Source of the DNA: Porphyromonadaceae bacterium UBA4259
Lineage (GTDB): Bacteria; Bacteroidota; Bacteroidia; Bacteroidales; Muribaculaceae
Direction of reading: 5' to 3'
Assembly: GCA_002396125.1 (NCBI GenBank)
Contig: DGWL01000051.1
Span: 1 to 18,146 of the forward strand
Length of the DNA: 18,146 nucleotides
Part shown: piece after piece, positions 7,848 to 15,828 of the stretch
Layout: each line of letters begins with the position of its first letter
Numbering within the stretch: the first letter of the stretch is position 1
Made by a program: the position numbers and the translations under genes
The notes under the pieces: generated by a model
Databases searched by the model: none
What the model saw: the letters and a program-made list of their open reading frames with translations, nothing else
Told to the model about the DNA's origin: nothing

Positions 7848-9329
7848 ATGAGAAAAAAAATCAGCTTATTGATTGCAACAATGGCAGTTAGCGCAAGCGC
7901 TTGGGCAGGCGGACTGCTGCACAACACTAATCAGCACATCGCTTTCCTGCGCATGATGGCACGCGGAGCCAGTCATGAAATCGACGCCGTCTACACCAAC
8001 CCCGCCGGCCTTGCATGGCTCGACAACGAGGGATGGACTGTGTCGCTCAACATCCAGAGCGCGTTCCAGACACGTGATGTGGAAACAACATTCCCACTCT
8101 TCGCCTATACCAACGCCGATGGCAACCCCACACGCAAGTATGACGGCAAAGCCACCGCTCCGGTGCTGCCAAGCCTCTATGCCGCCTATAAGAAAGATCG
8201 CTGGGTGGCCAGCGCATTCTTTGGTGTGACCGGTGGCGGCGGCAAGTGCAACTTCGACAACGGTTTGTCGATGTTTGATGCCGCTGTAATGTCGGGCATC
8301 TATGGCACCACCAGCCAGTTGCTGGCATCACAACCACTGCTCAAAGCTATGGTTGGTGCCGACGCTATCACCCCCGACATGTACACCATCGACACCTCGA
8401 TGAAGGGACGTCAATATGTGTTCGGAGGCCAGCTGGGAGGCACCTATCGCATCCTCGACAACCTCAGTGCCTTTGCCGGCCTGCGCTTCAACCTGTTCAA
8501 CGGAAACTACAAGGGGCACCTCAACGCCAACTTGGGCGACGCGCTCAAGCAGCGCGCGGCAGCTGCTCTGGCAACATTACCACCCGAGCAAGCCGCAGCC
8601 TACGCTCCCATGCTGGCCGCACTCGGCCAAGAGGGCGGACTCACCCACATAGCTCTCGACACCGACCAGAAGGGCTGGGGCCTGACTCCCATCATTGGCG
8701 TGAACTTCAAGTGGCGTGGCTTCACTCTAGCAGCAAAATATGAGTTCAAGACCAACCTTCACATCGAGAACGACACCAAGACCCTTGAGGCAACAGCCAT
8801 GGGCGAGGCGTCGGAGCAATTTGAGACCGCCATGGCTCCCTACAAGCACGGCGTGAACACCCCCAACGACCTGCCTAGCGTGCTCTATGTAGCCGCCGGC
8901 TATGAGTTCATCCCCAACAAACTGCGCGGCACCGTTGAGTATCACTTCTATGACGACAAGCATGCCGAGATGGCCAACGACAAGCAAAAGTCGCTGCGCC
9001 ACGGCACTCACGAGATTCTGGCCGGCGTGGAATGGGACATCAACCGCACCTTCACAGTGAGTGCAGGTTTCCAAAACACCGACTACGGCCTGAGCGACGA
9101 CTACCAGACTCACACCGCTTTCTCGTGCGACAGCTACTCCATTGGCTTTGGCGGCGCCATCAATGTGACACCCAAGATGAAAGTGAACGTGGGCTACTTC
9201 TGGACCAACTACAAGGACTACAAACGCAGCCAAGAGCATTATCTCAACAATGCGGCTATGCCAGCAGGCAGCGACAAGTTCTCACGCAGCAACAAGGTGT
9301 TCGGCGTGGGTGTTGACTACAAGTTCTAG
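7848..9329 (+). CDS. Outer-membrane protein, OmpP1/FadL family
   Basis: A 493-residue outer-membrane protein with a signal peptide (MRKKISLLIATMAVSASAWA, cleavage after residue 20). The mature start GGLLHNTNQHIAFLRMMARGA and the NPAGLAWL motif (51-58) are typical of the Toluene_X/FadL family (PF03349) as found in Bacteroidetes. The remainder is made of amphipathic strands, and the protein ends VFGVGVDYKF with terminal Phe, as outer-membrane barrels do. Family members move hydrophobic compounds such as fatty acids across the outer membrane, but many Bacteroidetes copies have no known substrate, so the substrate here is open. It is a single-gene unit with its own promoter and a hairpin downstream. 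Confidence 0.9.
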   Translation: MRKKISLLIATMAVSASAWAGGLLHNTNQHIAFLRMMARGASHEIDAVYTNPAGLAWLDNEGWTVSLNIQSAFQTRDVETTFPLFAYTNADGNPTRKYDGKATAPVLPSLYAAYKKDRWVASAFFGVTGGGGKCNFDNGLSMFDAAVMSGIYGTTSQLLASQPLLKAMVGADAITPDMYTIDTSMKGRQYVFGGQLGGTYRILDNLSAFAGLRFNLFNGNYKGHLNANLGDALKQRAAAALATLPPEQAAAYAPMLAALGQEGGLTHIALDTDQKGWGLTPIIGVNFKWRGFTLAAKYEFKTNLHIENDTKTLEATAMGEASEQFETAMAPYKHGVNTPNDLPSVLYVAAGYEFIPNKLRGTVEYHFYDDKHAEMANDKQKSLRHGTHEILAGVEWDINRTFTVSAGFQNTDYGLSDDYQTHTAFSCDSYSIGFGGAINVTPKMKVNVGYFWTNYKDYKRSQEHYLNNAAMPAGSDKFSRSNKVFGVGVDYKF

Positions 9330-9387
9330 GCCCTGCGGTCGGCAAGCTCTCACAACCTGTGGGGCTTGATACATAAAATATATTCCG

Positions 9388-9457
9388 GAAACCACTCCTC
9401 ATTGTCTTGATAAAGAATAATAATAACATTCTTTAGTGATAGCGAGGAGTGGGTTTC
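9388..9457 (+). terminator. Two-part stem-loop after the FadL-like gene, terminator-like
   Basis: CCACTCCTC (9392-9400) pairs with GAGGAGTGG (9444-9452), and an inner TAAAGAAT (9411-9418) pairs with ATTCTTTA (9428-9435). Flanking GAAA and TTTC extend the outer stem past one extra G. The structure begins 58 bases after the stop codon. It lies in the 332-base gap 9330-9661, which also holds a palindrome (9471-9486), a -7-like box (9495-9502) and the next gene's promoter (9589-9620); I see no gene in this gap. Confidence 0.55.
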
Positions 9458-9470
9458 ACTTTATTTAGGT

Positions 9471-9486
9471 ATTTCCCATGGGAAAT
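9471..9486. repeat. Perfect 16-base palindrome upstream of a -7-like box
   Basis: ATTTCCCATGGGAAAT is its own reverse complement. A -7-type TAATTTTG follows at 9495-9502, 8 bases away. The spacing would suit an operator over the upstream part of a second promoter, but no transcript is proven. Confidence 0.4.
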
Positions 9487-9588
9487 GCCTTTATTAATTT
9501 TGCATTGTTTTTTAAAAGTTTCTTGTCGGTAGCAATTCGTTACATTGCGGCTAGAAAACCATGCACTATTAAAAAAAATAACACATTT

Positions 9589-9620
9589 TTTGCCCAAATC
9601 GCTAAAAATGATTATTTTTG
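9589..9620 (+). promoter_or_regulatory. Promoter of the secreted-protein pair
   Basis: TTTG (9589-9592), 20 bases, then TATTTTTG (9613-9620), a full match to the Bacteroidetes promoter. The ATG at 9662 follows after an AT-rich leader of about 35 bases without a Shine-Dalgarno sequence. Confidence 0.75.
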
Positions 9621-9661
9621 CGGTACTTACGAATTATTATACACAATAAACCTGTTTATAT

Positions 9662-10759
9662 ATGAAAAAATTCTACTCAATTCTATCTTTAGTTTTAATC
9701 GCGGCAACTTCAGCTCAAGCTCAACAGGCTAAGGCTCCACGACTGCAATCAATAACCCTCGACCGCCCGGTAGCGAAACCGGCAACAGGCATCAGCGCCA
9801 ACGGTTTCACGGCCAACTGGGAAGCTGTGAACGGCGCCGAGGCCTATTGCGTGTATGTTTACATTAAGGATGTGGCTCCCAGCGACGGCGAGTACACACT
9901 TATCGACGAGGACTTCAACGGCATCACCAGCGGCTCGATTATTGAGCCCGCAGGTGGCGACGAGTATGGCGTGAACCTGAGCGACTACGGCTACGCCTTC
10001 ACCTACGGCTGGGAAATATATGCCTACCCAACCTTTGCACCAAGCTTGGTGGCCGGACTGCTCTACTCGCCCTACCTCTACCTGGTGAACAATGGCGGCA
10101 ACTACAAGGTGCTTCTCACCACTCTCTCGAGCCACAACGACGAGATTCGCGTCGAGAGTCATGGCTCGGGCGAAAAGCAGGTTGTGACCTACAACGTTGA
10201 CCTCAGCGCTCAAGGCGGAGGCACAGGCACCTACACCAAGGAGCTGGAGTTCAGCAACGGCACACGCGACCTATTCTTCTCAACCATCAATGTTACCGCT
10301 CCCGTGGGCCAGGCCGACTATACCGACCGCGTGCAAGTAGTTCAGCAACTCAAGGCTGGCGACGAGGTGTACACCAACATTGCCGGCGACGAGGCTGTGA
10401 TGGCCGAGGACGACTGGGGCTATGAAATCACCAGCAAGCAGTTCTCGCTCAACTCCCACTACCTGAATGGTCACACCCAGGTATACTACGACGTGTATGC
10501 AGCAACCTACGACTACAGCACCCCCAACGGCAGTGTGCCCTACACCCTTGTGACCTCGCCCTACAGCCAGCGCGTGCTCGTTGACCTCGCCAACCACACC
10601 AGCCAGGTAATCGACGACCCCACTGCCATCAGCGACCTCAAGGTCGACAACAACGCCCGTGAGCACGACGACGCATGGTATGACCTCACCGGTCGCCTCG
10701 TGACCAATCCCACCCGCGGCATATACATCCATAATGGCAAGAAAGTTGTGGTGAAGTGA
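9662..10759 (+). CDS. Secreted protein with Fn3-like segment and sorting-like tail, function unknown
   Basis: A 365-residue exported protein. The signal peptide MKKFYSILSLVLIAATSAQA is cleaved near residue 20. Residues about 40-70 (ISANGFTANWEAVNGAEAYCVYVY) match the start of a fibronectin type III domain, and LIDEDFNGITSG after residue 80 resembles the opening of the jelly-roll domains that often follow in Bacteroidetes surface proteins. The linker PTAISDL leads to WYDLTGR (339-345) and the end GIYIHNGKKVVVK (353-365), the short form of a T9SS-like C-terminal sorting signal. The next gene starts 65 bases downstream with no terminator or promoter evident, so the two are likely co-transcribed. 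A surface or secreted binding role is inferred; no enzyme motif was recognised. Confidence 0.8.
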   Translation: MKKFYSILSLVLIAATSAQAQQAKAPRLQSITLDRPVAKPATGISANGFTANWEAVNGAEAYCVYVYIKDVAPSDGEYTLIDEDFNGITSGSIIEPAGGDEYGVNLSDYGYAFTYGWEIYAYPTFAPSLVAGLLYSPYLYLVNNGGNYKVLLTTLSSHNDEIRVESHGSGEKQVVTYNVDLSAQGGGTGTYTKELEFSNGTRDLFFSTINVTAPVGQADYTDRVQVVQQLKAGDEVYTNIAGDEAVMAEDDWGYEITSKQFSLNSHYLNGHTQVYYDVYAATYDYSTPNGSVPYTLVTSPYSQRVLVDLANHTSQVIDDPTAISDLKVDNNAREHDDAWYDLTGRLVTNPTRGIYIHNGKKVVVK

Positions 10760-10824
10760 CATGCTTGTGTATCACTTTAAAAAGAAACAACACATTTATT
10801 ATTAATACTAAAACCAGTTTTATT

Positions 10825-11697
10825 ATGAAGAAATTTTACATGATGCTGGCAGCCGTTGCTGCCTTGACAGTTAGTGCCAACGCACAAGATGTGCTCACCG
10901 GCACAATCAATGTGGGCGACTATGACAACGCCACCAATTTCTACAATGGTTCTTATTTTGACATGGCTCCTGCCAACTTCTATCTGAACCACTATGGCTC
11001 ACAGATGCTGTATCTTTATGATACCGACTTCACCGATTTCGAAGGGAAAAATGATGTGAAAATCACCAAGATTTCCTACAAGTTCTACGACCAGGCCATC
11101 TACAGCGACATCACAGCCAACGTGAAGTACTACCTGCAACTGGTGGATGAAACCGAGTTCCAGACCGACAATAGCGGAAACAAACTTTATTTTGACTGCT
11201 TCAGCACAGAACCTGTTGTTGAAGGTGAGTTCTACTATGAGGCATTCTCGGCCTATGGTGAGGATGTTGAAATGACTATCGACCTCTCAAATGCACCATT
11301 TGCTATTACTCCAGGCAAGAATCTTGTGGTAACTGCCGTCATCGACATGACCGGCGACTGCACAGCAAGCAGTGACGACGCACCATTCTACACCTCTGGC
11401 ATCAGCAATAGGGCAATGACCTATAGCGACAACAACATCTCGTTCACCGACTATGCCAACGATGCCGACTACCCCAAGTGCTCTTCTACCTATAGCGGTG
11501 GTGGCACAAGAGTTAACATGCCGGTGACAAAAATCGAGTACACCTACACCGAGTCTACCCCCACTGCAATAACCGAGATTGAAAGTGAGGCTCAGAACGA
11601 TGCTCCTTACTACGACCTTATGGGACGCAAGATGAGTGCATCAAACCTGCCCGCCGGCATCTACATCCATGGCGGAAAGAAAGTGATTGTTAAGTGA
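10825..11697 (+). CDS. Secreted protein with sorting-like tail, function unknown
   Basis: A 290-residue exported protein with signal peptide MKKFYMMLAAVAALTVSANA and mature start QDVLTGTINVGDYDNATNFYN. The middle (about 25-240) is rich in Asp, Asn and aromatic residues in strand-like patterns and looks like a beta-sandwich, but I recognise no family. The linker PTAITEIES is followed by YYDLMGRK and the end GIYIHGGKKVIVK (278-290), the same tail as on the preceding protein. The ATG at 10825 is chosen over an upstream ATG at 10756, which overlaps the previous gene and lacks a signal peptide at its start. A strong hairpin follows, so it closes the transcription unit. Confidence 0.78.
   Translation: MKKFYMMLAAVAALTVSANAQDVLTGTINVGDYDNATNFYNGSYFDMAPANFYLNHYGSQMLYLYDTDFTDFEGKNDVKITKISYKFYDQAIYSDITANVKYYLQLVDETEFQTDNSGNKLYFDCFSTEPVVEGEFYYEAFSAYGEDVEMTIDLSNAPFAITPGKNLVVTAVIDMTGDCTASSDDAPFYTSGISNRAMTYSDNNISFTDYANDADYPKCSSTYSGGGTRVNMPVTKIEYTYTESTPTAITEIESEAQNDAPYYDLMGRKMSASNLPAGIYIHGGKKVIVK
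11674..11697 (+). repeat. 24-base tail sequence, copy 1 (matches 15722-15745)
   Basis: The last 24 bases of the 290-residue protein gene, encoding GKKVIVK and the stop codon, are identical to the last 24 bases of the gene ending at 15745. The surrounding upstream sequence is similar but not identical. Confidence 0.85.
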
Positions 11698-11709
11698 GAA
11701 TGCGCAAGC

Positions 11710-11756
11710 AAAAACTCAAGGGAGCCTGAACAATAATCAAGCTCCCTTGAGTTTTT
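11710..11756 (+). terminator. Rho-independent terminator
   Basis: A 16-base perfect stem (11710-11725 with 11741-11756) around a 15-base loop. The left arm starts AAAAACTCAAGGGAGC and the right arm ends in TTTTT. It begins 13 bases after the stop codon of the preceding gene and marks the left side of the AT-rich block. Confidence 0.9.
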
Positions 11757-11826
11757 ACACCTAAATTCTCATAATCTTTTTTGTGTTTTATAAAGCAATA
11801 AAAAAAAGATTTCTCGTTATAATAGT

Positions 11827-11835
11827 AAAGGAGGT
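11827..11835 (+). promoter_or_regulatory. Unusually strong Shine-Dalgarno sequence
   Basis: AAAGGAGGT, with 7 bases between GGAGG and the ATG at 11842, is a near-ideal Shine-Dalgarno. Bacteroidetes genes rarely use one, and no comparable GGAGG stands before the starts of the plus-strand genes to its left. It supports the chosen start and hints at a foreign origin. No Bacteroidetes -7 box is clear upstream; TATAAT occurs at 11818-11823 but is too close to the Shine-Dalgarno to be a convincing -10. Confidence 0.75.
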
Positions 11836-11841
11836 TTTTGG

Positions 11842-14079
11842 ATGACACATTTTAACAATAATGAGAATAGTAGTAATAACGTTTTTTTTATTACAGAGGA
11901 TATTACTTTAAGTGAAAATGAAATATTAAGTGAAAATGTAATTTTAGTATTCCAAGGCGGAAAAATAACTGGGACAGGAAAAAAAATAATAGGAAATCAC
12001 ACAAAAATAATCGCACCTATTGGGCAAATATTTGACAATGGGGTTATTGTAGAAGGAACTTGGGACATAGATAGAGCTTATCCGCAATGGTTTGGGGCTA
12101 AGGCTATGAACAATGCCTATAATGAAGAATGGCAAAGCGCATCTGATAACTCCGAAGCTATTAATAGTGCAATTACAATGAAAGGAGTTGGTGAAGTGTT
12201 CCTGCCATGTGGTTATTATAAAATTGATAAGCCTATAATCATTCCCGTTGGCATTCAATTAAGAGGAGAAATTGGTATGACTTCTCTTTCAGATTCTTTT
12301 ATTGAAGAGAATCAAACTAATGGTCAATCTGAAAGCCAATGTGAAGATGAAACATTTATTAATGATGGAACAATTCTTGTTGCTGACAATTTCATTAACC
12401 AGTTCCCTGATAATCCTGAAGACAATTTTATAGTCTTTGTTAACGCAAAGATTAATAATGGCGTATTAACGAGGTTGACAAAAAAAGGATTTCTTGCAGG
12501 ACAAATCACTAGTATTAGAAATATCTGTTTCAGTTGCAAAACATGGGATAGAATTTATATATCTGATCAACTGTTCCCCAATAATGATAGAGTACAGGCC
12601 ATTAATCCTGGTGAAGGTAGCATCATTTCACCAGTAATAACAAATGAAAATATTTATATTGAAAGTTCTTATAAACTGGGGTGTATATACGCTGCTACAA
12701 CACTAAAAGTTGATAACGTGAGATTTGAGAACTTCATTCAAGCTGTTAAATTCAATCAAGAAGAGAGTGGTGGAGAACATTATTTTGATGTAAAATCCAT
12801 TACAAACTGTGACTATTCATGTTCATTTTCTAACTACACAGTAGCATTTAATGAAAGAAAATATGCTTTTGACCTAGGATTTCTTGGTGACGCACTATTA
12901 TTTGAACACAACGCCATTCATGATGGCAAGTGCAACAAGGGTGTAAAAATACAATACTGTGGTGGAGGTCGCATCGCCAGTAATATTATCAACGCTGATG
13001 TGATGATAAGCAACAGCAAAGCTCTAGATTTTTCCAATAATCACATGGAAGGAGGTGGTGTTATAGTTATTGAAACGTCTAATATTAGCATGAATGGTAA
13101 TTATATTGAGAGAGGACACAAAACTCCTATTGAAATATTTGGAAGTAAACATCGAGACAAAGCTATTTTATCTATGCATAATGATGCAATTATATTTATA
13201 GAGCAACCTCGAAATTACATTGAAGGAAAGGAAGTGGATGGTGATGATATAAATTTCACTATCTTTAGAAATCGATTAAGAAACGCTAGTGAATATGACA
13301 TTAAAATAGATGATAATGTGGTACTTAACCTTGACCAGGTATATCGTCACAGGATTTGTTACATCTCAGAAAAAGTATATCCCACTGGCATTAATATATG
13401 TAAAAAGGATAACTCTCCACTAAATGAGTTCAACGACTTTAGCTATATGCTGTCACAAAAAGGTACTATATCATGTAACTACATTGTAGACAAGTCCTTT
13501 ACACTTAAAGGCATCAACAACATCACTGTTTACACAGCAATAGCAAATTATAGTGATGTTTTCTGGCTTGAAACAACGGGAAATTATATGTATAAATATC
13601 AAGTTATATATGATAAAGCTCGTCATTTATTGGCAACTCGTAATGATTCTCAATTATTCGATGTTTATAATGATTCTAGCTTAAATGCTGGTGTTACTAT
13701 AAATACTTTAAATGGTATATTATTATGCATTGCCGATAATAATGGGAACGGAGTTCGCGCCACAATAAGGATGTTTCGCAAGCGTGGAACAGATTGGAAT
13801 ACTGGTTCTGAATTTAAATATGTAGACATTCCAAACACAAACAATCATTATTTCTATGACAATGGAATATCCATCAATGGATATCGCTGGAAAGAAGCTA
13901 CTATTAATGACATCCTTGTTGGCACCATTGGCATTGAATCTATCAGTTATCAAGGAGATAATGTTATTTGTCGCATGACTGGAAATCCAAATGAGCCCGA
14001 CTGGATAGCCGGTGACGTGCTGATTAACCAAGGAGAAGATCAAAATTGGGAATTCTTGGTTGTTAAAAGTAATAATTAA
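11842..14079 (+). CDS. Phage-tailspike-like pectate-lyase-superfamily beta-helix protein, no signal peptide
   Basis: A 745-residue protein. Residues 20-75 (ITLSENEILSENVILVFQGG, then IIGNHTKI and VEGTWDID) and the motif AYPQWFGAK (79-87) are the pattern that opens many phage tail-spike and pectate-lyase-like proteins in Bacteroidetes and their phages. DNSEAINSAI (102-111), GEVFLPCGYYKIDKPIIIP (117-135) and GIQLRGE follow as in the Pectate_lyase_3 fold, and Asn-rich helix turns continue to about residue 430. The last 30 residues, WIAGDVLINQGEDQNWEFLV, form a separate cap-like end. There is no signal peptide and no sorting tail, unlike its neighbours, and the gene is clearly AT-richer than those to its left. 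Carbohydrate binding or cleavage is likely; catalytic residues were not identified. Confidence 0.75.
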   Translation: MTHFNNNENSSNNVFFITEDITLSENEILSENVILVFQGGKITGTGKKIIGNHTKIIAPIGQIFDNGVIVEGTWDIDRAYPQWFGAKAMNNAYNEEWQSASDNSEAINSAITMKGVGEVFLPCGYYKIDKPIIIPVGIQLRGEIGMTSLSDSFIEENQTNGQSESQCEDETFINDGTILVADNFINQFPDNPEDNFIVFVNAKINNGVLTRLTKKGFLAGQITSIRNICFSCKTWDRIYISDQLFPNNDRVQAINPGEGSIISPVITNENIYIESSYKLGCIYAATTLKVDNVRFENFIQAVKFNQEESGGEHYFDVKSITNCDYSCSFSNYTVAFNERKYAFDLGFLGDALLFEHNAIHDGKCNKGVKIQYCGGGRIASNIINADVMISNSKALDFSNNHMEGGGVIVIETSNISMNGNYIERGHKTPIEIFGSKHRDKAILSMHNDAIIFIEQPRNYIEGKEVDGDDINFTIFRNRLRNASEYDIKIDDNVVLNLDQVYRHRICYISEKVYPTGINICKKDNSPLNEFNDFSYMLSQKGTISCNYIVDKSFTLKGINNITVYTAIANYSDVFWLETTGNYMYKYQVIYDKARHLLATRNDSQLFDVYNDSSLNAGVTINTLNGILLCIADNNGNGVRATIRMFRKRGTDWNTGSEFKYVDIPNTNNHYFYDNGISINGYRWKEATINDILVGTIGIESISYQGDNVICRMTGNPNEPDWIAGDVLINQGEDQNWEFLVVKSNN

Positions 14080-14098
14080 TCGCAATAATATAATATCT

Positions 14099-15745
14099 AT
14101 GAAAGGTTCATTTTTTTCAAGAATCTGCTTGATTCTATATCTCATTATTACCACTACAGCAAGTATTCAAGCTCAATATTTTGACCCGGCCGACTTTATT
14201 GAGGATGGGATTGCCTATAAGATATTAGAAGACAGCACATCGGTAGGTGTTTATGTAAAAAGCACTTGGGCAGGATTTGGAGGGATTAATAATTATACAA
14301 TGCAAACTGTGACAATCCCAAGTCTTGTGTTCTCTTCAAAGCACAACAAGGAATTTGTTGTCAAGCAGATAAATTCTGAAGCGCTTATTAATAGTATAGA
14401 AAATGTCAAGAACATAACAATTCCTGAAACGATAGAAAGCATTGGTGATTATGCCTTTCACAACACCGGTTTGGAACGAATCTATCATCAAGACCATGGT
14501 GGTTGGATATCTTTTGTGAGCGCTAGAGACAATATGTTCTTTTTCAATGCCAAGCGATGTGAAATCATCGGCAAAAACTGTTTTACCCTATCTACCACAC
14601 TACAACCAGACTATAATACTACTGAAAATTGGATAGTATATGATTTTTTCAGAATAGGAAAAGAAGTTGTATTCCTGCCAGCTAAGCTTCCAGAGTTCTA
14701 CATGAATGGAAAGAACTTGTTTATACCCGACAATGTAGAGGTGATAGCAAATAGCGCATTGGATGGTAATCTTGATGTTATTGTGTTTGGTAAAGGAATA
14801 AAATATATAGGAGATCAAAAATTATTTAATCCTGGCCATCATGGTTGTATATATTTCACAAGTCCCACACCACCCACTGAATGTCATGATACCTTTTATG
14901 GTTTTGTTGAAACTGTGTATGTTCCCGTTGGCAGCCTTGAGGCATATCAATCATCTCAATCATCTCTACGGTTTATTACTAACAAGATGGTGGAAAAAGA
15001 TTATATTGCCGTGCAGTCATTAGACTTTGGGTATGACAAAATATCTATTTACCAAGGGGAGTCTCTTCATTTAGCCCCAACACCTTACCCCTTAAATTCT
15101 ACGGCTTTTGAAGATGGCAGTGAAGGTGTTACAAAAATGGTGGCACAGGATAGCAATAATCCTGACCATATTATTCACTTGGTCAATGACACATTTGAAG
15201 GAACCCAGGTGGGAGAATTTGACATCACGGCCTATGTTGACACCGTTATTGCCAAATGCCACGTCACGGTGTTGCCTGAATATCAAGGTAATGTTCAATG
15301 TGTTAAGATTCAACTTAATGGTTGCGACCTGGAAGAAAAAGTCATAGAAGAAGGAGAATCCTTAACTCTTGATGCTTTAATCTATCCCACCAGTTCTAAA
15401 GACATTAATAAATATCAGGAAGTAGAATGGGCGTCAAGCAATAACACTATTGCCAGCGTGTCTAGCACGGGAATTGTCATGGGAATAGCCCAGGGCGAAT
15501 GTGACATAACAGTGACAATAAGAAATTCCGATACTGGAAATGAGCTCAGTGACACTTGCCATATTGTGGTTGACAACACTAATGACATCAATGATATTAC
15601 CGTCGACCAATTGCCAGACAAATATGTTGACGTCTACAACATGCAGGGGCAGTTGCTCAAGCACCATGCACTTAGAGAGAATGCCACTCAAGGCTTGCGC
15701 CCCGGCATTTACATCCTTGGTGGAAAGAAAGTGATTGTTAAGTGA
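14099..15745 (+). CDS. Secreted BspA-like leucine-rich-repeat and Ig-like (Big_2) protein with sorting-like tail
   Basis: A 548-residue exported protein starting 19 bases after the preceding stop, so the two are probably co-transcribed. The signal peptide is at 1-25 (ending SIQA). Residues about 85-290 carry degenerate BspA-type leucine-rich repeats, for example VKNITIPETIESIGDYAFHN (103-122), LFIPDNVEVIANSAL, VIVFGKGIKYIGDQ and ETVYVPVGSLEAYQSS. Residues about 300-395 and 400-490 look like two Ig-like domains, the second a clear Big_2 type (VEWASSNNTIASVSSTGIVMGIAQGECDITV). The end is YVDVYNMQGQLL (509-520) and GIYILGGKKVIVK (536-548), a T9SS-like tail. BspA-type proteins bind host or matrix proteins; adhesion is the likely role. 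The ATG at 14099 is chosen over 14060 because it opens the signal peptide. Confidence 0.85.
   Translation: MKGSFFSRICLILYLIITTTASIQAQYFDPADFIEDGIAYKILEDSTSVGVYVKSTWAGFGGINNYTMQTVTIPSLVFSSKHNKEFVVKQINSEALINSIENVKNITIPETIESIGDYAFHNTGLERIYHQDHGGWISFVSARDNMFFFNAKRCEIIGKNCFTLSTTLQPDYNTTENWIVYDFFRIGKEVVFLPAKLPEFYMNGKNLFIPDNVEVIANSALDGNLDVIVFGKGIKYIGDQKLFNPGHHGCIYFTSPTPPTECHDTFYGFVETVYVPVGSLEAYQSSQSSLRFITNKMVEKDYIAVQSLDFGYDKISIYQGESLHLAPTPYPLNSTAFEDGSEGVTKMVAQDSNNPDHIIHLVNDTFEGTQVGEFDITAYVDTVIAKCHVTVLPEYQGNVQCVKIQLNGCDLEEKVIEEGESLTLDALIYPTSSKDINKYQEVEWASSNNTIASVSSTGIVMGIAQGECDITVTIRNSDTGNELSDTCHIVVDNTNDINDITVDQLPDKYVDVYNMQGQLLKHHALRENATQGLRPGIYILGGKKVIVK
15722..15745 (+). repeat. 24-base tail sequence, copy 2 (matches 11674-11697)
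   Basis: Identical to the last 24 bases of the gene ending at 11697, in the same reading frame. It is GC-neutral sequence at the end of an otherwise AT-richer gene. Confidence 0.85.
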
Positions 15746-15760
15746 TTCCCCAATAAAATT

Positions 15761-15800
15761 AAAGGCTGCCTCCCGCAACACAGCATGGGAGGCAGCCTTT
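15761..15800 (+). terminator. Rho-independent terminator between convergent genes
   Basis: A 14-base perfect stem (15761-15774 with 15787-15800, AAAGGCTGCCTCCC and its complement) with a 12-base loop, then G and six T. It ends the plus-strand unit that closes with the BspA-like gene. The minus-strand mgtE ends at 15829, so it may serve both, though the reverse strand has a weaker U-run. Confidence 0.88.
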
Positions 15801-15828
15801 GTTTTTTCTATTATATCAAGTGCCGGCG

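Noticed and set aside
9478..9732. 84-codon frame in the gap before the secreted-protein pair
   Set aside because: It runs through the promoter at 9589-9620 and into the next gene in another frame, and its sequence has no recognisable domain. The intergenic reading is better supported.
10754..10777. Weak hairpin AAGTGA...TCACTT over the stop codon between the two secreted-protein genes
   Set aside because: Six base pairs with a 12-base loop and no T-run; too weak to call a terminator.
11757..15760. The AT-rich block as an integrated phage or a mobile element
   Set aside because: No integrase, transposase, other phage structural gene, direct-repeat ends or tRNA target was found; only one protein looks phage-related.
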